Below are positions 17,029 through 25,718 of a stretch of DNA of 40,435 nucleotides, in pieces. The stretch is from positions 1-40,435 of the forward strand of contig JASBVF010000013.1 of assembly GCA_030147525.1 (NCBI GenBank), read 5' to 3'. The stretch is from Bacteroidota bacterium. Lineage in GTDB: Bacteria; Bacteroidota; Bacteroidia; Chitinophagales; Saprospiraceae. The first letter of the stretch is position 1. Each line of letters starts with the position of its first letter. The notes below the pieces were generated by a model, which saw only the letters and a program-made list of their open reading frames with translations, made no database searches and was not told the origin of the DNA. The position numbers and the translations under genes were made by a program.

Positions 17029-17409
17029 TTACTCCCCATGCATCTCCCGGTAAGCTTTCTCAGAGCTTTCACCTTTTCGGTTTTGCTCGGTGAGCGTCCA
17101 TTGGTCAGTGGTGGAAGTTTGCAACCACAGGTTGCCGGAAAGCCGAAAGACCTGGACATTCAGGCCGTAGTGCGTCCAGAAACGATCTTCGAGTGTGCAG
17201 ACTTTCAGCCGGCCGTCGATGCTCATACTGCCTTCGTTGTGCGCAGTGCGTACCTGTCCGATGGTTTTCTCCGGGTCAAGCTGTTTACCAACAGGCGAAG
17301 GTTTGCCACTCTCGTGTTTTCCTTTGTAAAATTCGAGTTTAAGGTATGGAAACTTATTGTTGAACTCCTGCTGAATATCCCTGAGTTTTTTGCTATCGGT
17401 AATTTGCAT
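17029..17409 (-). CDS. Conserved hypothetical cytoplasmic protein
   Basis: This 126-residue protein has no signal peptide or membrane span. It begins MQITDSKKLRDIQQEFNNKFPYLKLEFYKG and includes an aromatic-rich core (HYGLNVQVFRLSGNLWLQTSTTDQWTL). I believe similar hypothetical proteins occur in other Bacteroidota, but I cannot name a family. It lies upstream of the universal stress protein gene on the same strand, with a 74-bp spacer of GATGAATGATGAAC-like words. The C-terminus is charged (NRKGESSEKAYREMHGE). A stress-related role is only a guess from its neighbour. Confidence 0.78.
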   Translation of the reverse strand: MQITDSKKLRDIQQEFNNKFPYLKLEFYKGKHESGKPSPVGKQLDPEKTIGQVRTAHNEGSMSIDGRLKVCTLEDRFWTHYGLNVQVFRLSGNLWLQTSTTDQWTLTEQNRKGESSEKAYREMHGE

Positions 17410-18024
17410 GACGAGAGGTTTAGTTCCGTTGCTGCGAAGCTGCCGCCCCGCATTTTCAAAAGAAACGGTTCAAATAGCCATTGCTCGCAGCACGTGCTAC
17501 GGGTTTGTGTCACCTCAAAAATACTCTCAGCCAGTACGATTTAGGATGATGAAAGTCAACATCTTCAAGTGATGTATGTCAAATAAATGCTCGGAGGAAA
17601 AAACTCCTGCCGTTCCTGCCGCTCCCACCTTCAATTTTCATAAAAATCTGATATACAGACAATTGCGGAATTGAACATGCTTTTTACCGTACTTTTTAAG
17701 TACAGTAATGTACTTTGAAACTATCCGTTTCTACCTTTTAACTGCGAGCTTCGACCTTTGAACTTTCCGTTTCTACCTTTTAACTGCGGGCTTCGACTTT
17801 TGAACTGTGGATTTTTACTTTTGAAGTAGCAGTTTCTACTTTTTCACCGTAAATTTCGGAGCAAATCGTGCAGCTTCCGGACAACAGGCTGCACTTTTCA
17901 TACTGCCACGCAGATGCTGTTGGCTTTTGACTGTCAGCCATGGGAGCCGGCCAACAGCTAACGGCCAAAAGCCAATAGCCAACAGCCTGCCGCCTGCAGT
18001 ACACACTTTTAAAAGAAAAACTTT
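17410..18024. other. 615-bp gene-free region with tandem and inverted word repeats
   Basis: No gene was recognised. The region contains a 42-bp tandem duplication (17724-17807, listed separately) followed by diverged copies to about 17850. An imperfect inverted repeat of words like GGCCAAAAGCC and GCCAACAGC lies at about 17915-17991. It separates divergent transcription units (17029-17409 minus, 18025-18270 plus), so promoters for both must lie here, but none was clearly identified. Confidence 0.6.
17724..17807. repeat. 42-bp tandem repeat, two full copies
   Basis: Units 17724-17765 and 17766-17807 begin TCCGTTTCTACCTTTTAACT and differ at only a few positions. A shorter diverged third copy continues to about 17850 with TTTTTACTTTTGAAGT and TTTCTACTTTTT motifs. 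The reiterated internal words CTACCTTTTAACTGCG and CGACTTTTGAACTG suggest growth by slippage. The repeated TACTTTT/TACCTTTT words resemble -7 boxes but lack the final G in most copies. Confidence 0.75.
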
Positions 18025-18270
18025 ATGAAAATTCTCAACGAGGAAGAGGCACGGGACATCATCCCCGTGTCCAAAGGCCGTCTCACACTGCTGGCCGTCA
18101 AACTGCAACAACTGAAAATAGGAGAAGCACTGATCTTAGAGAGCGGCGAATGGCGCACAAAGTCTCCGCCCTACCGGATAGCAAATGACCTTGCCAAGCG
18201 TACCGGCCGGCGCTTCGAGCAGGGGCGCATGCCCGACGGATCGGGGTGGATTTTTAAAAGGGTTCAGTGA
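18025..18270 (+). CDS. Small hypothetical protein (81 aa)
   Basis: This 81-residue basic protein starts MKILNEEEARDIIPVSKGR and ends GRRFEQGRMPDGSGWIFKRVQ. It has no signal peptide, Cys pair or membrane span. The basic C-terminal half (RTKSPPYRIANDLAKRTGRRFEQGR) could contact nucleic acid, but I do not recognise a family. It lies 154 bp upstream of the Y-family polymerase gene on the same strand, but a separate promoter for that gene lies in the gap. The codon use looks like that of the neighbouring genes, which supports it being real. Confidence 0.65.
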   Translation: MKILNEEEARDIIPVSKGRLTLLAVKLQQLKIGEALILESGEWRTKSPPYRIANDLAKRTGRRFEQGRMPDGSGWIFKRVQ

Positions 18271-18371
18271 TCCCGATTTTTCCCCCTGCCCCGGCGCACG
18301 TTTTCCAAAGAATTTTGACGGCGTATTTTCAGAAAACTCACTTCGCTTTCCCGTTTTGAGCAGATGTTTTT

Positions 18372-18405
18372 TTTGAAACAAATTATTTCAAATTGTTTAC
18401 CTTTG
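18372..18405 (+). promoter_or_regulatory. Putative Bacteroidota promoter for dinB
   Basis: TTTG at 18372-18375 and TACCTTTG at 18398-18405 are separated by 22 bases, fitting the Bacteroidota TTG/TAnnTTTG consensus. The ATG at 18425 would be about 14 bases from the predicted transcription start. This is the best promoter match in the window. No LexA-type palindrome was seen beside it. Confidence 0.6.
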
Positions 18406-18424
18406 GGTAAAATTTTGCAATCTT

Positions 18425-19570
18425 ATGTTTCAAAAAGCCATTCTTCATCTCGACCTCGACGCCTTCTTCGCCTCCGTTGAAATTTTGAAAAACAGCGCCC
18501 TGCAGGGCAAACCCGTCCTCGTTGGCGGCACCTCCGGCCGGGGCGTCGTCGCCTCGTGCAGCTACGAAGCCCGGCGCTTCGGCATCCGTTCGGCCATGCC
18601 GATGAGCATGGCTCTGCGCCTCTGCCCTGACGCCGTCGTCGTGCGGGGCGACTACGACGAGTACAGCCGCCGCTCAAAGCTCATCACCGACATCATCGAC
18701 GAGAAAGCGCCGCTGTTCGAGAAGGCTTCCATCGACGAATTTTACCTCGACCTCACCGGCATGGACAAACATTTCGGCTGCTGGAAGTGGTCAAACGAAC
18801 TGCGCCAAAAGATCATCCGGGAGTCGGGGCTGCCCATTTCGCTGGGGCTATCGGTGAACAAACTCGTCTCGAAAGTCGGCACCGGCGAGGCCAAACCCAA
18901 CGGCGCAAAACTGGTGGAAAACGGCACCGAAAAAGCTTTCCTCGCTCCGCTGCCTGTCGGGAAATTGCCCTCCGCCGGGCGGGAAACCCAGCAAAAACTG
19001 GCGCTTATGGGCGTGCGGACGGTCAAAGTTTTGTCGCAAATCCCGCCTAAACTGCTCGAACGGGAGTTCGGCAAACACGGCATTTCACTCTGGAAAAAAG
19101 CCAACGCCATCGACAACTCGCCCGTGGTGCCCTACCACGAAGCCAAGAGCATCAGCACCGAGCGCACTTTCCAGACCGACACCATCGACGTGCGCCTGCT
19201 CCACGACCGCCTGACGGACATGGTCAGCCGCCTGGCTTTTGAATTGCGAAATCAACAAAAACTCACCTCCTGCGTGACGGTGAAAATCCGCTACACCGAC
19301 TTCAACACCTACACCCAGCAACGCACCATCCCCTTCACGGCCAGCGACCGGGCGCTGCTCGCCACGTCGAAGGAGCTGTTCGACAAACTCTTCCAGCGGC
19401 GGCAACTCGTGCGCCTCATCGGGGTGAAATTCAGCGGGCTGGTGCATGGCCACTGCCAGCTCAACCTCTTCGAAGACACCGGCGAGGAAGTGCGCCTGCT
19501 GGAGCAGATGGACCGGATCAGGAAGCGGTTCGGGGAGGGGGCGGTGAGGAAGGCGGTGACGGTGGGGTGA
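18425..19570 (+). CDS. dinB: DNA polymerase IV (Y-family)
   Basis: This is a 381-residue translesion DNA polymerase. The first metal-binding Asp is in ILHLDLDAFFASVE (Asp10), and the second acidic pair is in KASIDEFYLDLTG (Asp104, Glu105). The steric-gate region FFASVE and the nucleotide-binding SCSYEARRFGIRSAMP are conserved. A helix-hairpin-helix region (about 170-215) and the little-finger domain (about 235-345) follow. The C-terminus lacks an obvious long clamp-binding tail. A strong Bacteroidota-type promoter lies just upstream. It has the usual role in damage-tolerant, error-prone synthesis. Confidence 0.95.
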   Translation: MFQKAILHLDLDAFFASVEILKNSALQGKPVLVGGTSGRGVVASCSYEARRFGIRSAMPMSMALRLCPDAVVVRGDYDEYSRRSKLITDIIDEKAPLFEKASIDEFYLDLTGMDKHFGCWKWSNELRQKIIRESGLPISLGLSVNKLVSKVGTGEAKPNGAKLVENGTEKAFLAPLPVGKLPSAGRETQQKLALMGVRTVKVLSQIPPKLLEREFGKHGISLWKKANAIDNSPVVPYHEAKSISTERTFQTDTIDVRLLHDRLTDMVSRLAFELRNQQKLTSCVTVKIRYTDFNTYTQQRTIPFTASDRALLATSKELFDKLFQRRQLVRLIGVKFSGLVHGHCQLNLFEDTGEEVRLLEQMDRIRKRFGEGAVRKAVTVG

Positions 19571-19726
19571 ATTTTAGGAAACCATTCCCGGTCATTTTTT
19601 ACCTTTGTCCACCACCCGCTTCTCACATAAAAACTTTCAAAAATGGCCGATGGGGGAAATCCGGGCAGAAACGTAAACCATTCTGCCGTTCAACCATTTA
19701 CCATCCAATCTCCAGTTGTTTCAATC

Positions 19727-20551
19727 ATGAAAAACAGTCTGACTCCCGCACTTTTTTTTGCTGCCGCAATCCTGCTGACTGCCGCCTGCAATACCGACAA
19801 AGCACAGGCCGACACGACCCAACCCGTCGTCCTCGAATCTCTTACCATCGAAAAAAAATCAGGCCCCGACTGCGACAAACCCGACACGCTGCGCCTCAAC
19901 TGCGTGGAAATCAACTTCCGTTACCCTTCGGTGAAAGATGCCGGCAGCCCGCTCAAGCCTATCGTGGAAACCTGGTCAAAAGACTTCCTGACCAGCCTGG
20001 TCGCCTACGCTGATGAACCGGACAACATGCCGGCACTCGATGAAGCCATCCAGGATTTTATCAACATGCACGACGAAATGGTAGCCGAAATGCCTGACGG
20101 CCCTGCCTATTACGCCGCTGAAACCTGGGATACCATCCTGCTCAACGACGGCAAACGCCTGACCCTGAAAATCGACGGCTACATCTACGCTGGCGGCGCC
20201 CACGGCAATTCCGCCGCCGCCGTCGCTACCTGGGAAGTAGCCACCGGCAAACAGATTCAACTCGAAGATATCGTTACTGACCTGGACGCACTGAAAGCAA
20301 AAGCAGAGCAAAAATTCAGGGAAGTAAAAGCGGAAATTTTCAAACCGGAAAGCGAAGGAGGCTGGGGTTTTGAGTTCGACGAAGTATTTCCTTTTAAAAT
20401 CGCTGACAACACCGGTCTGACCGCCAACGGCATCTACTTTTGTTATGTGCCTTACGAAGTCGGCCCTTATGCCATGGGCTCTACGGAGTTTGTCTTACCT
20501 TTCGACGAAATTAAAGATTTGATAAAAACAGAAAACACCGATCAGGAGTGA
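19727..20551 (+). CDS. DUF3298/RsiV-like lipoprotein
   Basis: The start at 19727 gives MKNSLTPALFFAAAILLTAAC, a lipoprotein signal with Cys at residue 21; an in-frame ATG at 19643 adds 28 residues with no signal character. The 274-residue product has the DUF4163/DUF3298 arrangement: an N-terminal part with FRYPSV..., a central IDGYIYAGGAHGNSAA motif and a C-terminal DUF3298 part (about 165-270) with GIYFCYVPYEVGPYAMGSTEFVLPF. The domain also occurs in the extracellular part of anti-sigma factor RsiV, but this protein has no cytoplasmic anti-sigma region. A TACCTTTG box lies at 19600-19607. Function is unknown; it is probably periplasmic. Confidence 0.85.
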   Translation: MKNSLTPALFFAAAILLTAACNTDKAQADTTQPVVLESLTIEKKSGPDCDKPDTLRLNCVEINFRYPSVKDAGSPLKPIVETWSKDFLTSLVAYADEPDNMPALDEAIQDFINMHDEMVAEMPDGPAYYAAETWDTILLNDGKRLTLKIDGYIYAGGAHGNSAAAVATWEVATGKQIQLEDIVTDLDALKAKAEQKFREVKAEIFKPESEGGWGFEFDEVFPFKIADNTGLTANGIYFCYVPYEVGPYAMGSTEFVLPFDEIKDLIKTENTDQE

Positions 20552-20603
20552 GGATTGAAAAACAATCTCCCTCTCTCCCGGATCAACTATTAAAAAAACA
20601 CCT

Positions 20604-23600
20604 ATGCGGCTATTTTACACCATTATCCTTTGCATAACCCTTCAAACCGTATATCTCAACGCCCAATCCATCCGGGTAGATAAAGTGGCCATCAGGCTTT
20701 TGGAAAAAACGGAAGCCGAGCCGGATGCTTTTCACTCCGTAAACATCGTACTCGCCGACCGGGTAGATCTCGCAATGCTCGACGCACAGCTCTCTGCCCA
20801 ACGGGCTACTCCTGCTCATCGGTCTGAGACCGTAATCTCAGCATTAAAAACCAAGGCACTGGAAACACAGGACAACCTCCTGTTTTTATTAAAAAACTCC
20901 CCCAGGGTAAAGGCGGAAACTGTTCGCTCGTACTGGGTTACCAATGTCATTTTTGCAGAAATGCAAAAAGAAATGATTGCAGAGCTGACCCAACGCCACG
21001 ATGTGGAGTGGATCGGACTGAACGGCAAACTGGAAGTGGAAAAAGTGGAAAAAACACCTCCCCCACCCTCCATGCCCGTCCCGAACGGCCGGGAACCGGG
21101 CCTCGGCGTCATCAACGCTCCCGCACTCTGGGCAATGGGCTACACCGGCTACGGGCAGGTGGCTTTCACCAATGACACAGGCGTTGACCCCACGCACCCT
21201 GCCATCGCCTCCCGCTTCCGGGGCCTGTACACTTCCCCGCAGCAAGCCTGGTTTGACTACAACCCCTCCACAGGGCAGCAGGCAAATACCTACACGCCTT
21301 TCGATTGCAGCGACCACGGCACTCACGTGACCGGCACCATCCTCGGCCTCGACCGGTTGCAAAACGACACCATTGGCGTAGCTTTTAACGCCCAGTGGGT
21401 CGGAGCGGCCATTCTCTGCGGCATTGGCACGGAAGACAATGTGGCTGCCTTCCAGTGGTCACTCGACCCGGACGGCAATCCCGCTACAACGGACGACATG
21501 CCCGACATCATCAATAACTCCTGGCGGGATCCAAGCATCACCGGGTCCGACTGCTTCAGCGTCTATGTTTCAATAGAAGAAGCAATGGAAGCAGCAGGCA
21601 TAGCCGTCGTATTCTCGGCCGGAAATTCAGGCCCCGATTCGATGACCATCACACCGCCTCACAACATCAACATCAATGAAGTCAGCTCTTTTACGGTTGG
21701 AGCGCTCAATGGCAATTCAGCATCACTGCCTATTGCCAACTTCTCAAGCCGGGGTCCGTCAATTTGCGGCGGCGACAGCTCGCTTCTGATCAAGCCGGAG
21801 GTTTCCGCACCCGGCGTCAGCGTGCGCTCCTGCGTGCCAGGCAATACCTACGACTTTTTCAGCGGCACCTCCATGGCAGCGCCACACGTAAGCGGGGCCA
21901 TCCTGCTGCTCAAGGAAGCCTTCCCCGACCTGACCGGGAAGGAGCTGAAACTGGCCCTCTACCATACCTGCATCGATCTGGGAGACCCAGGAGAGGACAA
22001 CACCTACGGCATGGGCGTCATCGATGTACTGGCAGCATTTAATTACCTGGTTGACCTGGGGCATGAGCCCGTTTCACCTTACAGAGCCAACGACGTGCTG
22101 CTGGTCAGCGTGGAGTTTCCGCCATTCTCCTGCGAGGAACAAATTTCACCTGAAATAATTTTTGAAAATGCAGGTACCGACACGCTGTATTCCTTCGACG
22201 TTTCCTACGAAGCCGGGGCTTTCAGCAACATCTGGCAATGGACCGGCATCCTGGCGCCGGGAGAACGTTCCTCGTCCATATTGCCCTCCCTGCCAACCGA
22301 AGCCGGCACCCAACTGGTAAAGCTGAGTCTGACAAAACCCAACGGCGTCGATGATGAACGCCCGCTGAACAACCGGCTTGAGCGCAGCGTATTCGTCACT
22401 ACCCGCTCCCGGTTCCAGGCAAAACTGGAAAGTGTTTCCAATACCGCCTGCGAAAACACGACCGCTTTGCTGAGGGGAGAATTTTACGAGCCCGGCAGCG
22501 TCGAAGTGAGCTGGTTCAGCACCTCTTCCGGCGGAACAGCCCTGGGCGAGGGCATCGTTTTTGAAACACCAACGCTCACGCAATCCACCACCTTTTTTGC
22601 AGAAGCCACTTACACCCTGCCATTGGGTTTAGCTGACAAAGCAGCAGGCGAGGAAGTAATCGAAGAAGAAACAGACCGGGGAATGGTCTTCGAAGTATTC
22701 GCACCGATCAAATTGAAGTCCGTCAAAGTCTTCGCAGATGCCACCGGCTCCAGGATTTTTCTGCTCAAAGACCCTGAAGGCGCCACCGTCAAGCAAAAAA
22801 TCGCTTCCATCAACCAAACCGGAGAAGCAACGGTCGTGCTCGGCTGGGACCTCGAACCTGGCATTTATACCCTTGAAAAGTCACTGGGAAAACCAATTTA
22901 CCACAACACCACCGGCGCTGAGTACCCTTATGTACTGGAAGGCGTTGTAAATATTAACGGCACAACCGACGGCACGGGAAACAATGGCACATGGTACTAT
23001 TTTTACGACTGGCAGGTTGAATTCACAGAGCCATGTGGCCGCACGGCTGTCCCGGTCGATGTACTGCCGGGCAGCGGCACCACCTTAGCGGCTTTCACTG
23101 TTTCTACCGACAGCCTGGACCTGGTCACCAACGATGTAGTCCAGTTTACGAATACATCTACTGACGGTGTAACGGCCTGGCTGTGGAGCTTCGGCGACGG
23201 CCTCACCAGCTATGAGGAAAACCCCGTCCACGCCTTTACTGAACCCGGCACCTACGTCGTTAGCCTGAGCGTTTCTGGTCCGGAAGGCTGCACCTCGTTC
23301 GCCCTCGATACCATTCACGTAATAAAATCCGAGATCAGCGGCACCCGTACGACCCCGGTCTCGCCGGACAACATCGCCGTGTTCCCGAATCCGGTGCAGG
23401 ATGTGATTTCCGTGCACCTGGATCTTTCTTCTGCCAAACCCGTCACCCTGCGCCTGAGTGACATGACCGGCAGAGTGTTGCAATCAGCCAGCTATCCGGC
23501 CGTGCAGGCAGACGTACTGCAACTCGATGCCTCCGGCCTCGCCGATGGCGTTTATTTTTTACTGGTTGAAATGGAACAGACGAAATCGATTTGGAAGGTG

Positions 23601-23612
23601 GTGAAGATTTAG
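20604..23612 (+). CDS. Secreted subtilisin-like (S8) protease with PKD and T9SS domains
   Basis: This is a 1002-residue secreted serine protease. A signal peptide (about 1-21) is followed by a pro-region (to about 155). The S8 catalytic domain has Asp191 (NDTGVDPTHP), His238 (DHGTHVTGTI) and Ser423 (SGTSMAAPHVSG). Then come beta-sandwich/Ig-like regions (about 490-830), a PKD domain (about 830-905, AWLWSFGDGLTSYEENPVHAF) and a C-terminal type IX sorting domain (about 920-1002, FPNPVQD...GLADGVYFLLVE). It should cross the outer membrane by T9SS and be attached or released after removal of the sorting domain. Substrates are unknown; general protein degradation is likely. An inverted word repeat follows the stop. 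Confidence 0.95.
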   Translation: MRLFYTIILCITLQTVYLNAQSIRVDKVAIRLLEKTEAEPDAFHSVNIVLADRVDLAMLDAQLSAQRATPAHRSETVISALKTKALETQDNLLFLLKNSPRVKAETVRSYWVTNVIFAEMQKEMIAELTQRHDVEWIGLNGKLEVEKVEKTPPPPSMPVPNGREPGLGVINAPALWAMGYTGYGQVAFTNDTGVDPTHPAIASRFRGLYTSPQQAWFDYNPSTGQQANTYTPFDCSDHGTHVTGTILGLDRLQNDTIGVAFNAQWVGAAILCGIGTEDNVAAFQWSLDPDGNPATTDDMPDIINNSWRDPSITGSDCFSVYVSIEEAMEAAGIAVVFSAGNSGPDSMTITPPHNININEVSSFTVGALNGNSASLPIANFSSRGPSICGGDSSLLIKPEVSAPGVSVRSCVPGNTYDFFSGTSMAAPHVSGAILLLKEAFPDLTGKELKLALYHTCIDLGDPGEDNTYGMGVIDVLAAFNYLVDLGHEPVSPYRANDVLLVSVEFPPFSCEEQISPEIIFENAGTDTLYSFDVSYEAGAFSNIWQWTGILAPGERSSSILPSLPTEAGTQLVKLSLTKPNGVDDERPLNNRLERSVFVTTRSRFQAKLESVSNTACENTTALLRGEFYEPGSVEVSWFSTSSGGTALGEGIVFETPTLTQSTTFFAEATYTLPLGLADKAAGEEVIEEETDRGMVFEVFAPIKLKSVKVFADATGSRIFLLKDPEGATVKQKIASINQTGEATVVLGWDLEPGIYTLEKSLGKPIYHNTTGAEYPYVLEGVVNINGTTDGTGNNGTWYYFYDWQVEFTEPCGRTAVPVDVLPGSGTTLAAFTVSTDSLDLVTNDVVQFTNTSTDGVTAWLWSFGDGLTSYEENPVHAFTEPGTYVVSLSVSGPEGCTSFALDTIHVIKSEISGTRTTPVSPDNIAVFPNPVQDVISVHLDLSSAKPVTLRLSDMTGRVLQSASYPAVQADVLQLDASGLADGVYFLLVEMEQTKSIWKVVKI

Positions 23613-23615
23613 GAG

Positions 23616-23694
23616 GAAGTTGAAAAGTTGAAAGGGTTGAAGGGTTTAACAAGTAACACGTTTAAACCCTTCAACTTTTGAACCCTTCAACTTC
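23616..23694. repeat. Convergent inverted repeat of GTTGAAGGGTT words
   Basis: The arms 23616-23648 and 23663-23694 are imperfect reverse complements made from the words GAAGTTGAA, AAAAGTTGAA and GTTGAAGGGTTTA, partly in different order in the two arms. It begins 4 bp after the subtilase stop and ends 2 bp before the MscS stop, so it fills the whole gap between convergent genes. It probably acts as a bidirectional terminator. Confidence 0.7.
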
Positions 23695-23695
23695 T

Positions 23696-24511
23696 TCAGG
23701 CTTTGGCCATATGCACCGTCACATTCGGGAACGGAATATCGATGCCGGCCTTATCGAAGCCTTTTTTCACATGTTCCTGCATGTAAAACAACGTCTGCCA
23801 GTAATCTTCACTTTTACAAAACGGGCGGGTCGCCAGATTCACGGAACTATCCGCCAGCTCGCCGACGAACACAGCGGTAGACGGTTCGTCGAGCACCCAT
23901 GGACAATCTTCCGCTACTTTTAAAATCACCTCCCGAGCCTTGTCGATGTTGGCAGCGTAAGCAATGCCGAAACTAAGCTCTACGCCAACAATCCCCTGTC
24001 CCGTAATATTTGTGATGACATTGCTCGTTACGACACCGTTCGGTACGATGATGCGTTTGTTATCAAGCGTGGCCAGTACTGTGTTGAAAATTTGAATCGC
24101 CTCCACCGTTCCAGTCTCTCCGCCGCCTATCGTTACCCGGTCGCCAACTTTGTAGGGCCTGAAAATGAGCAGCAATACACCGCTGGCGAAATGCCCCAAA
24201 CTGCCTTGCAGCGCCAAACCCACCGCAAATGCCATGGCTCCGAAAATGGCCACGAACGAAGTGGTTTCAAACCCAAACATACCGGCTACACTCAGCAGCA
24301 CCAATATTTTCAAGCCGACACTGACGATGGAAGCGAGGAAAGGCTGCACCGTGGCATCAACGCCTTTATTTTGCAAGCCCTTTTTTACCAGCTTGGCCAA
24401 TTTGTTGGCAAGCCAGAAACCGACAACGAGGGTAATGATGGCGCCAACGATTTTTGGGGCATAGCCGGTGATGAGTTTGGAAAGTTCTTCAAAGTTCAGC
24501 AGGTTTTCCAT
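23696..24511 (-). CDS. mscS: Small-conductance mechanosensitive channel (MscS family)
   Basis: The start at 24511 (MENLLNFEELSKLITGYAP) gives 271 residues, close to E. coli MscS; an in-frame ATG at 24568 would add 19 unlikely residues. Three N-terminal spans lie at about 20-42, 65-85 and 90-120. The third is the Gly/Ala-rich pore helix (FGAMAFAVGLALQGSLGHFASGVLLLIF). The beta domain follows (RPYKVGDRVTIGGGETGTVEAI) with the conserved NGVVTSNVITN region. It acts as an inner-membrane pressure valve during hypo-osmotic shock. It is monocistronic. Confidence 0.94.
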   Translation of the reverse strand: MENLLNFEELSKLITGYAPKIVGAIITLVVGFWLANKLAKLVKKGLQNKGVDATVQPFLASIVSVGLKILVLLSVAGMFGFETTSFVAIFGAMAFAVGLALQGSLGHFASGVLLLIFRPYKVGDRVTIGGGETGTVEAIQIFNTVLATLDNKRIIVPNGVVTSNVITNITGQGIVGVELSFGIAYAANIDKAREVILKVAEDCPWVLDEPSTAVFVGELADSSVNLATRPFCKSEDYWQTLFYMQEHVKKGFDKAGIDIPFPNVTVHMAKA

Positions 24512-24702
24512 TGATGAAAAATTGATTTGCGGCGGGGAATGAAAGGAAATGAAAGCCACCCTGCACAACCGTCAGCTGTACGAAAAGAGGGGTTCTCAAA
24601 ATCGGGTTCAAACCGCAACGCCTGGGTTAACTATTTGATATTCAAATCATTTGACGTCATCCGATTGAGAAGGACACATCAAAATCTTTAATCGAAAACA
24701 GA

Positions 24703-25068
24703 TCATTCCATTTGAGCCGCCGTATTCGCCAGGTTCACGATGGCCTCGTTCAGCGCCTTTTCTTCTTCCAGCCGGGCCTGGTCGGGCGCTTTTCCTGCAA
24801 CGTTTTCCATGTCCTCTTTCCAGGTGGCGAAAACATCCTGCAAGGTAGCGACGGCGCTGGTAAATTCCATTTCTTCCGGCGTCAGGGCACGGCTCTGGAT
24901 GTTAATACTGTTGCTGCGTTGCACCAGTTCCTCCAGCTTGGGAGCAAACTCATCCCCGAGTTTCACGGAGGCAACATGCAGTTCATTGATCTCTTTTTCA
25001 AGGGAAGACTGACAGGCAGGCATTAAAATTACAGCTGCTGCCAGCAGGGTGGTGAGTAATAATTTCAT
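24703..25068 (-). CDS. Small predicted lipoprotein
   Basis: The start at 25068 gives MKLLLTTLLAAAVILMPAC with the lipobox Cys at residue 19; a start eight codons upstream (25092) is less likely. The mature ~103 residues are acidic and predicted mostly helical, with heptad-like spacing (LEKEINELHVASVKLGDEF, RLEEEKALNEAIVNLAN). No family is recognised. The helical-hairpin character suggests an envelope-associated coiled-coil protein. It is divergent from the metal-uptake operon, so the ~140 bp between them probably carries both promoters. Confidence 0.75.
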   Translation of the reverse strand: MKLLLTTLLAAAVILMPACQSSLEKEINELHVASVKLGDEFAPKLEELVQRSNSINIQSRALTPEEMEFTSAVATLQDVFATWKEDMENVAGKAPDQARLEEEKALNEAIVNLANTAAQME

Positions 25069-25206
25069 CGGCTTTTTGCCAAAACTAATCAAAATCCACC
25101 GGTTAAAACAATTAGTAAAGTCACAGGTTACTTACTTTTGCTGAAAGAACTGGTGAATTACCTTGTTCACGGTAACAAATCAGCTGCAACATCCATCAAG
25201 TTTTTG

Positions 25207-25557
25207 GTGAAAAAACGCTTCACATATCGTCCGCTTTTAGCCAGTTTACTGGTGATGCTCGTCCTTCAGGCCGTCGTACTGAAGGAGGTTCACCACTTAC
25301 TGGAGCACAGCCACGAGGAAGTTGCGCACTGCATCACCAACGGCCAGGAAACCCACATCCACAGTGAGGAGTACGCCCCGGTGGATTGTTTCGTCTGCTT
25401 TTTTCACTTCGCCCCGGCTACGCTATGCCCCGGTGAATTATCCATCCAACCGCCACTTTTCACCCCTGAAAAAAGTTCGTTTTTTCATCAAAACACGCTG
25501 GCGTTCCGGGTGAAATGGCACTTCCAGCTCCGGGGCCCACCCTCGCTTGTTGTCTGA
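25207..25557 (+). CDS. His/Cys-rich membrane-anchored small protein (predicted metal-binding)
   Basis: The likely start is GTG 25207, giving VKKRFTYRPLLASLLVMLVLQAVVLKEVHHLLEHSHEE. A TTG at 25138 is also in frame but adds 23 residues ahead of the membrane segment and overlaps a TACTTTTG box (25133-25140). The 116-residue product has one N-terminal span or signal, then a dense cluster of potential metal ligands: HHLLEHSHEE, CITNGQETHIHS, and CFVCFFHF. No known family is assigned. It precedes a TonB receptor by 161 bp and a lipoprotein after that. Small proteins with this ligand pattern next to TonB receptors suggest zinc or copper handling, by inference. Confidence 0.68.
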   Translation: MKKRFTYRPLLASLLVMLVLQAVVLKEVHHLLEHSHEEVAHCITNGQETHIHSEEYAPVDCFVCFFHFAPATLCPGELSIQPPLFTPEKSSFFHQNTLAFRVKWHFQLRGPPSLVV

Positions 25558-25718
25558 CTTCCCGTTTTCCTTTTTCTTTTTTCAACCTGGTTCGCACCTT
25601 GTAATGCGTAACTCATCCTGTTTGAGGAAACGGCGATTTATGCCGGGTGTCCATACTCCTTTCCCGGATGTACGGATGGCCGTCAGGCATTTCGCTGTTT
25701 GCCTGAATTTAATTAATC

